From Actinomycetota bacterium (GTDB lineage: Bacteria; Actinomycetota; Aquicultoria; Subteraquimicrobiales; UBA9087), in NCBI GenBank assembly GCA_003491635.1, contig DNCG01000057.1, forward strand, positions 1-7,757: DNA of 7,757 nucleotides, in the 5' to 3' direction. The stretch's first letter is position 1. Each line of letters begins with the position of its first letter. The translations under genes and the position numbers were made by a program. Of this stretch, positions 5,035-7,757 are shown one piece after another. The notes under the pieces are model-generated. The model was not told the DNA's origin. It did no database searches and saw only the letters and a list, made by a program, of their open reading frames with translations.

Positions 5035-5060
5035 AGGACTCTTTGAGTCCTTTTATTTTT
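5035..5060 (+). terminator. Strong intrinsic terminator after the HIT gene
   Basis: AGGACTC (5035-5041) and GAGTCCT (5045-5051) form a perfect 7-bp stem with a TTT loop, followed by a T-rich run TTTTATTTTT at 5051-5060. It lies 35 nt after the HIT stop and separates that transcript from dnaE. Confidence 0.9.
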
Positions 5061-5062
5061 GT

Positions 5063-5083
5063 CGATAATTTTTGATTTTATCG
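5063..5083. promoter_or_regulatory. Palindrome upstream of dnaE, possible operator
   Basis: CGATAA (5063-5068) and TTATCG (5078-5083) form a perfect 6-bp inverted repeat across a 9-nt A/T-rich spacer, immediately after the terminator. A second inverted repeat, GGTAA (5094-5098) and TTACC (5106-5110), lies just before the candidate dnaE -10. Either could bind a regulator. No specific protein can be named. Confidence 0.35.
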
Positions 5084-5113
5084 AGAAAGCTGCGGTAATT
5101 TCCGTTTACCCTG

Positions 5114-5122
5114 TGATAGAAT
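5114..5122 (+). promoter_or_regulatory. Candidate extended -10 promoter of dnaE
   Basis: TGATAGAAT (5114-5122) fits an extended -10 element: TG, one base, then TAGAAT, which has five of six matches to TATAAT. No convincing -35 lies at the usual distance, as is common for extended -10 promoters. Transcription would start near 5129, about 20 nt before the dnaE ATG. Confidence 0.5.
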
Positions 5123-5148
5123 TAGTAGGAGAATTTTGAGGGGTGGTA

Positions 5149-7757
5149 ATGGCCAGTTTTGTGCACCTTCACACACATTCGGAATATTCTCTACTGGACG
5201 GGGCGGCTCGGTTGGAGGATTTGGTCAAAAGGGCCAAGGAACTTGGGATGCCCGCTTTGGCTCTCACCGATCACGGTGTCATGTACGGAATCATCGATTT
5301 CTACGAGATCGCCCGCCAATATGGAGTAAAATCCATATTGGGTTGTGAGGTCTATGTCGCCCCCCGCAGTAGATTTGAGAAGTCTCCCCGCAAGGAAGAT
5401 TCTCCCTACCACCTCGTTTTACTTGCCGAAAACGACGAGGGCTACAAGAATCTAATGCGCCTGGTTACTTTGGGGTTCTCTGAGGGATACTACTACAAGC
5501 CTCGCGTTGATAAGGAGTTGTTGCGAAGTTATCACCGGGGCCTGATCGCTCTTAGCGGGTGCATAACGGGAGAAGTGGCTAAATTGATCCAGGCCGGTCG
5601 GATGGAACAAGCCGAGCGAGTTGCCATAGAACTCAGGGATATCTTCGGAGAGGGAAACTTCTTTCTGGAGATCCAAGATCAGGGACTGGATGAGCAGAAA
5701 CAGGTCAACGAATCGTTGAAGGAGATCTCCTCCAAATTGGGAATTCCCCTCGTGGCCACGAACGATGTTCACTACACCTATCGTTCCGATAATGTTGCTC
5801 ACGACGCCCTTCTTTGTATTCAAACCGGTTCCACCGTTGAAGAAGAGGACCGGTTGAGGTTCAGATCGGATGAGTTTTTCCTCAAGTCCCCCCAGGAGAT
5901 GGAGGAGATCTTTCCCGACTGCCCCGAGGCTCTCGAGAATACCTTAAGGATCGCGGAGCGGTGCGATGTCTCCCTCGATTTCGAACAGATATTGTTGCCC
6001 GATTACGAGGTCCCGGCCGGCTACGATCTCGATTCTTATCTTGAGAAGTTGTGCGAGGAGGGTGTGGGAAAGAGGTACAAAGAGGTCACACCGGAGATCA
6101 GGGAACGGCTAAGGCACGAATTGGATGTTATCAAGAAGACGGGTTTCTCCGGTTATTTCCTGGTGGTTTGGGATTTTGTCAAATTTGCCAAGGAGAACGG
6201 GATACGGGTCGGTCCAGGCCGGGGTAGCGCGGCGGGAAGCATCGTCTCCTATGTGCTGGGGATAACCAATGTTGATCCCCTCGCGCACGGTCTTCTTTTC
6301 GAGCGCTTTCTCAATCCCGAGAGGATCAGCATGCCCGATATAGATATCGACTTCTGTTATGAGCGGAGAGACGAGGTCATCGATTATGTAGCCCGGAAAT
6401 ACGGCGAGGATAAGGTCGCTCAGATCATCACCTTCGGGACGATGGCCGCCCGTGCGGCCACCAGGGATGCCGGCAGGGTGTTTGGAATTCCTTACGGTCG
6501 GGTGGACAAGATTGCCAAGCTTATTCCGGAGACACCCGGCATGACCATCGATGATGCTTTGCGGATATCCCCCGAGCTCAATGGGGAATATGAGAGTGAT
6601 GACACCACCCGCCGCATACTTGATACCGCCAGGACTTTGGAGGGTTTGGCCAGGCAGGACTCCATCCACGCCGCCGGCGTTGTCCTCTCACAAGATGCCC
6701 TGACGGAGTACACCCCTCTTCAGAGAAAAGGAGAGGGGGCGGAAACGGTGACCCAGTACCACATGGATGCCATAAAGAAGATCGGTCTCCTCAAGATGGA
6801 TTTCTTGGGGCTTCGCACCCTCACCGTGATCGAGGATGCCGTAAAGATACTCAAGCGGACAAAGGGCGCCGATGTGGACATCGACAGTATTCCCTTTGAT
6901 GACGAGGAGACTTACAGGATGCTTCAAAGGGGCGAGAGTATCGGGGTATTCCAGCTTGAAAGCTCGGGCATGCGATCGCTCCTCAAAGACTTACGGCCAT
7001 CTACCTTCGAGGACATCGTGAGCCTCCTTGCGCTATATCGACCGGGTCCTCTGGGAAGCGGGATGGTGAGTGACTTCGTTGATAGAAAACACGGGAGGAG
7101 GCCCATCAAATATCCTCATCCTTTGCTGGAACCCATTTTGAGGGAGACCCATGGGATCATCGTCTACCAGGAACAGGTCATGCGGATCGCCAGCGAGCTG
7201 GCCGGTTTCACCATGGCCGAAGCGGATATTTTAAGGGGGGCGATGAGCAAGAAGAAGCCCGATGTCCTGGCTCAACAGCGGGAGAAGTTCATAAGAGGCG
7301 CTTTGAGCAGGGGGCTGGATAGTTCAACAGCTGAAGAGATATTCGATCTTATGGCTTATTTTGCCGGCTATGGCTTCAACCAGTCACACAGCTGCGCCTA
7401 TGCGGTTATCTCCTATCAAACCGCCTATCTGAAGGCAAATTATCCGGTTGAGTTCATGGCCGCCTTGCTCACGAGCGTGATGCAGAACAAGGATAGGGTT
7501 GCTCAGTATGTCAGCGAGTGCCGACGTTTGGGAATTAAAGTCATGCCCCCAGATGTCAATGAGAGTTTCAGAAACTTCACAGTGGTAGGCGATTCCATAA
7601 GATTCGGCCTCTCTGCGGTGAGAAACATCGGTGACAGTGCCATCGAGGCCATCATCGACGCTCGTAAGAGCAAGGGTTCCTTCAAATCCCTGTATGGTTT
7701 TTGCGAGAGAGTGGATTTGAGTTTGGTGAACAAGAGGGCCTTGGAGAGCTTGATAAA
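5149..7757 (+). CDS. dnaE: DNA polymerase III alpha subunit (DnaE), 3'-truncated by window edge
   Basis: The frame runs from ATG 5149 to the window end without a stop, giving 869 of roughly 1,150 residues expected. It is the catalytic subunit of the replicative polymerase. The N-terminal PHP domain (about 1-270) opens with VHLHTHSEYSLLDG and keeps every putative metal ligand I can align: H8, H10, D17, H42, E67, H88, C138, D206, H208. The polymerase core has GPGRGSAAGS (355-364), PDIDIDFC (396-403) with catalytic D397 and D399, DSIHAAG (504-510) and KMDFLGL (549-555) with the third catalytic aspartate D551, then the palm/fingers region through YGFNQSHSCAYA. The beta-clamp-binding, OB-fold and tau-binding C-terminal parts lie beyond the window. 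GAGGGGTGG (5138-5146) is the Shine-Dalgarno. It is DnaE-type, not PolC, since no exonuclease domain interrupts the PHP domain. It has its own promoter and follows a strong terminator. Confidence 0.98.
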   Translation, partial: MASFVHLHTHSEYSLLDGAARLEDLVKRAKELGMPALALTDHGVMYGIIDFYEIARQYGVKSILGCEVYVAPRSRFEKSPRKEDSPYHLVLLAENDEGYKNLMRLVTLGFSEGYYYKPRVDKELLRSYHRGLIALSGCITGEVAKLIQAGRMEQAERVAIELRDIFGEGNFFLEIQDQGLDEQKQVNESLKEISSKLGIPLVATNDVHYTYRSDNVAHDALLCIQTGSTVEEEDRLRFRSDEFFLKSPQEMEEIFPDCPEALENTLRIAERCDVSLDFEQILLPDYEVPAGYDLDSYLEKLCEEGVGKRYKEVTPEIRERLRHELDVIKKTGFSGYFLVVWDFVKFAKENGIRVGPGRGSAAGSIVSYVLGITNVDPLAHGLLFERFLNPERISMPDIDIDFCYERRDEVIDYVARKYGEDKVAQIITFGTMAARAATRDAGRVFGIPYGRVDKIAKLIPETPGMTIDDALRISPELNGEYESDDTTRRILDTARTLEGLARQDSIHAAGVVLSQDALTEYTPLQRKGEGAETVTQYHMDAIKKIGLLKMDFLGLRTLTVIEDAVKILKRTKGADVDIDSIPFDDEETYRMLQRGESIGVFQLESSGMRSLLKDLRPSTFEDIVSLLALYRPGPLGSGMVSDFVDRKHGRRPIKYPHPLLEPILRETHGIIVYQEQVMRIASELAGFTMAEADILRGAMSKKKPDVLAQQREKFIRGALSRGLDSSTAEEIFDLMAYFAGYGFNQSHSCAYAVISYQTAYLKANYPVEFMAALLTSVMQNKDRVAQYVSECRRLGIKVMPPDVNESFRNFTVVGDSIRFGLSAVRNIGDSAIEAIIDARKSKGSFKSLYGFCERVDLSLVNKRALESLI

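Noticed and set aside
5136..5348. A 70-codon + strand open frame overlapping the dnaE start
   Set aside because: It is out of frame with dnaE, whose first codons encode the conserved PHP motif; the product is low-complexity Gly/Arg/Ser.
6109..6669. A 186-codon minus-strand open frame
   Set aside because: It is antisense to the DnaE catalytic core, whose + strand frame is continuous and carries the active-site motifs.

Overview
The window reads as ordinary bacterial chromosome of moderate GC, with every gene on the + strand. DnaE-type replicative polymerase and Shine-Dalgarno sites show it is bacterial. The gene set (citramalate-route isoleucine synthesis, a DnaE with a complete PHP metal site, an actinobacterial-style HIT protein) would suit a deep-branching, possibly anaerobic or thermophilic lineage. 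I cannot name the phylum from the sequence alone.

Layout: (1) 1-147, the 3' end of a LeuB-like isopropylmalate/isocitrate-family dehydrogenase. (2) 114-466, an intergenic tract made mostly of drifting 7-nt repeat units, which also encodes the last residues and stop codon of the leuB-like gene. (3) 483-3914, ilvE (branched-chain aminotransferase), cimA (citramalate synthase) and a fumarylacetoacetate-hydrolase-family gene. A second, different repeat tract lies between ilvE and cimA. (4) 3961-4019, a probable terminator whose T-run overlaps the -35 box of a strong promoter with palindromes that could be operators. (5) 4043-4502, a ribbon-helix-helix antitoxin and RelE-type toxin whose genes overlap. 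(6) 4526-4999, a HIT-family nucleotide hydrolase/transferase, followed by a strong intrinsic terminator. (7) 5149 to the window end, dnaE, open at the 3' edge with about three quarters of the protein visible.

Functionally, LeuB-like, CimA and IlvE belong together. CimA condenses pyruvate and acetyl-CoA to citramalate, a LeuB-type dehydrogenase acts later to give 2-oxobutyrate, and IlvE performs the last transamination to Ile, Val and Leu. This gives isoleucine without threonine deaminase. The FAH-family enzyme is translated close behind CimA and its substrate is unknown. The toxin-antitoxin pair looks like a separate cassette placed between the biosynthetic genes and the HIT/dnaE segment.

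The most unusual feature is the heptamer tract. From 114 to 302 the DNA can be read as 27 consecutive 7-nt units without losing register. Neighbouring units resemble each other while the word drifts along the array. A second 16-unit block runs from 355 to 466. It resembles in kind the heptanucleotide STRR arrays known from cyanobacteria, but it is degenerate and has invaded a coding end.
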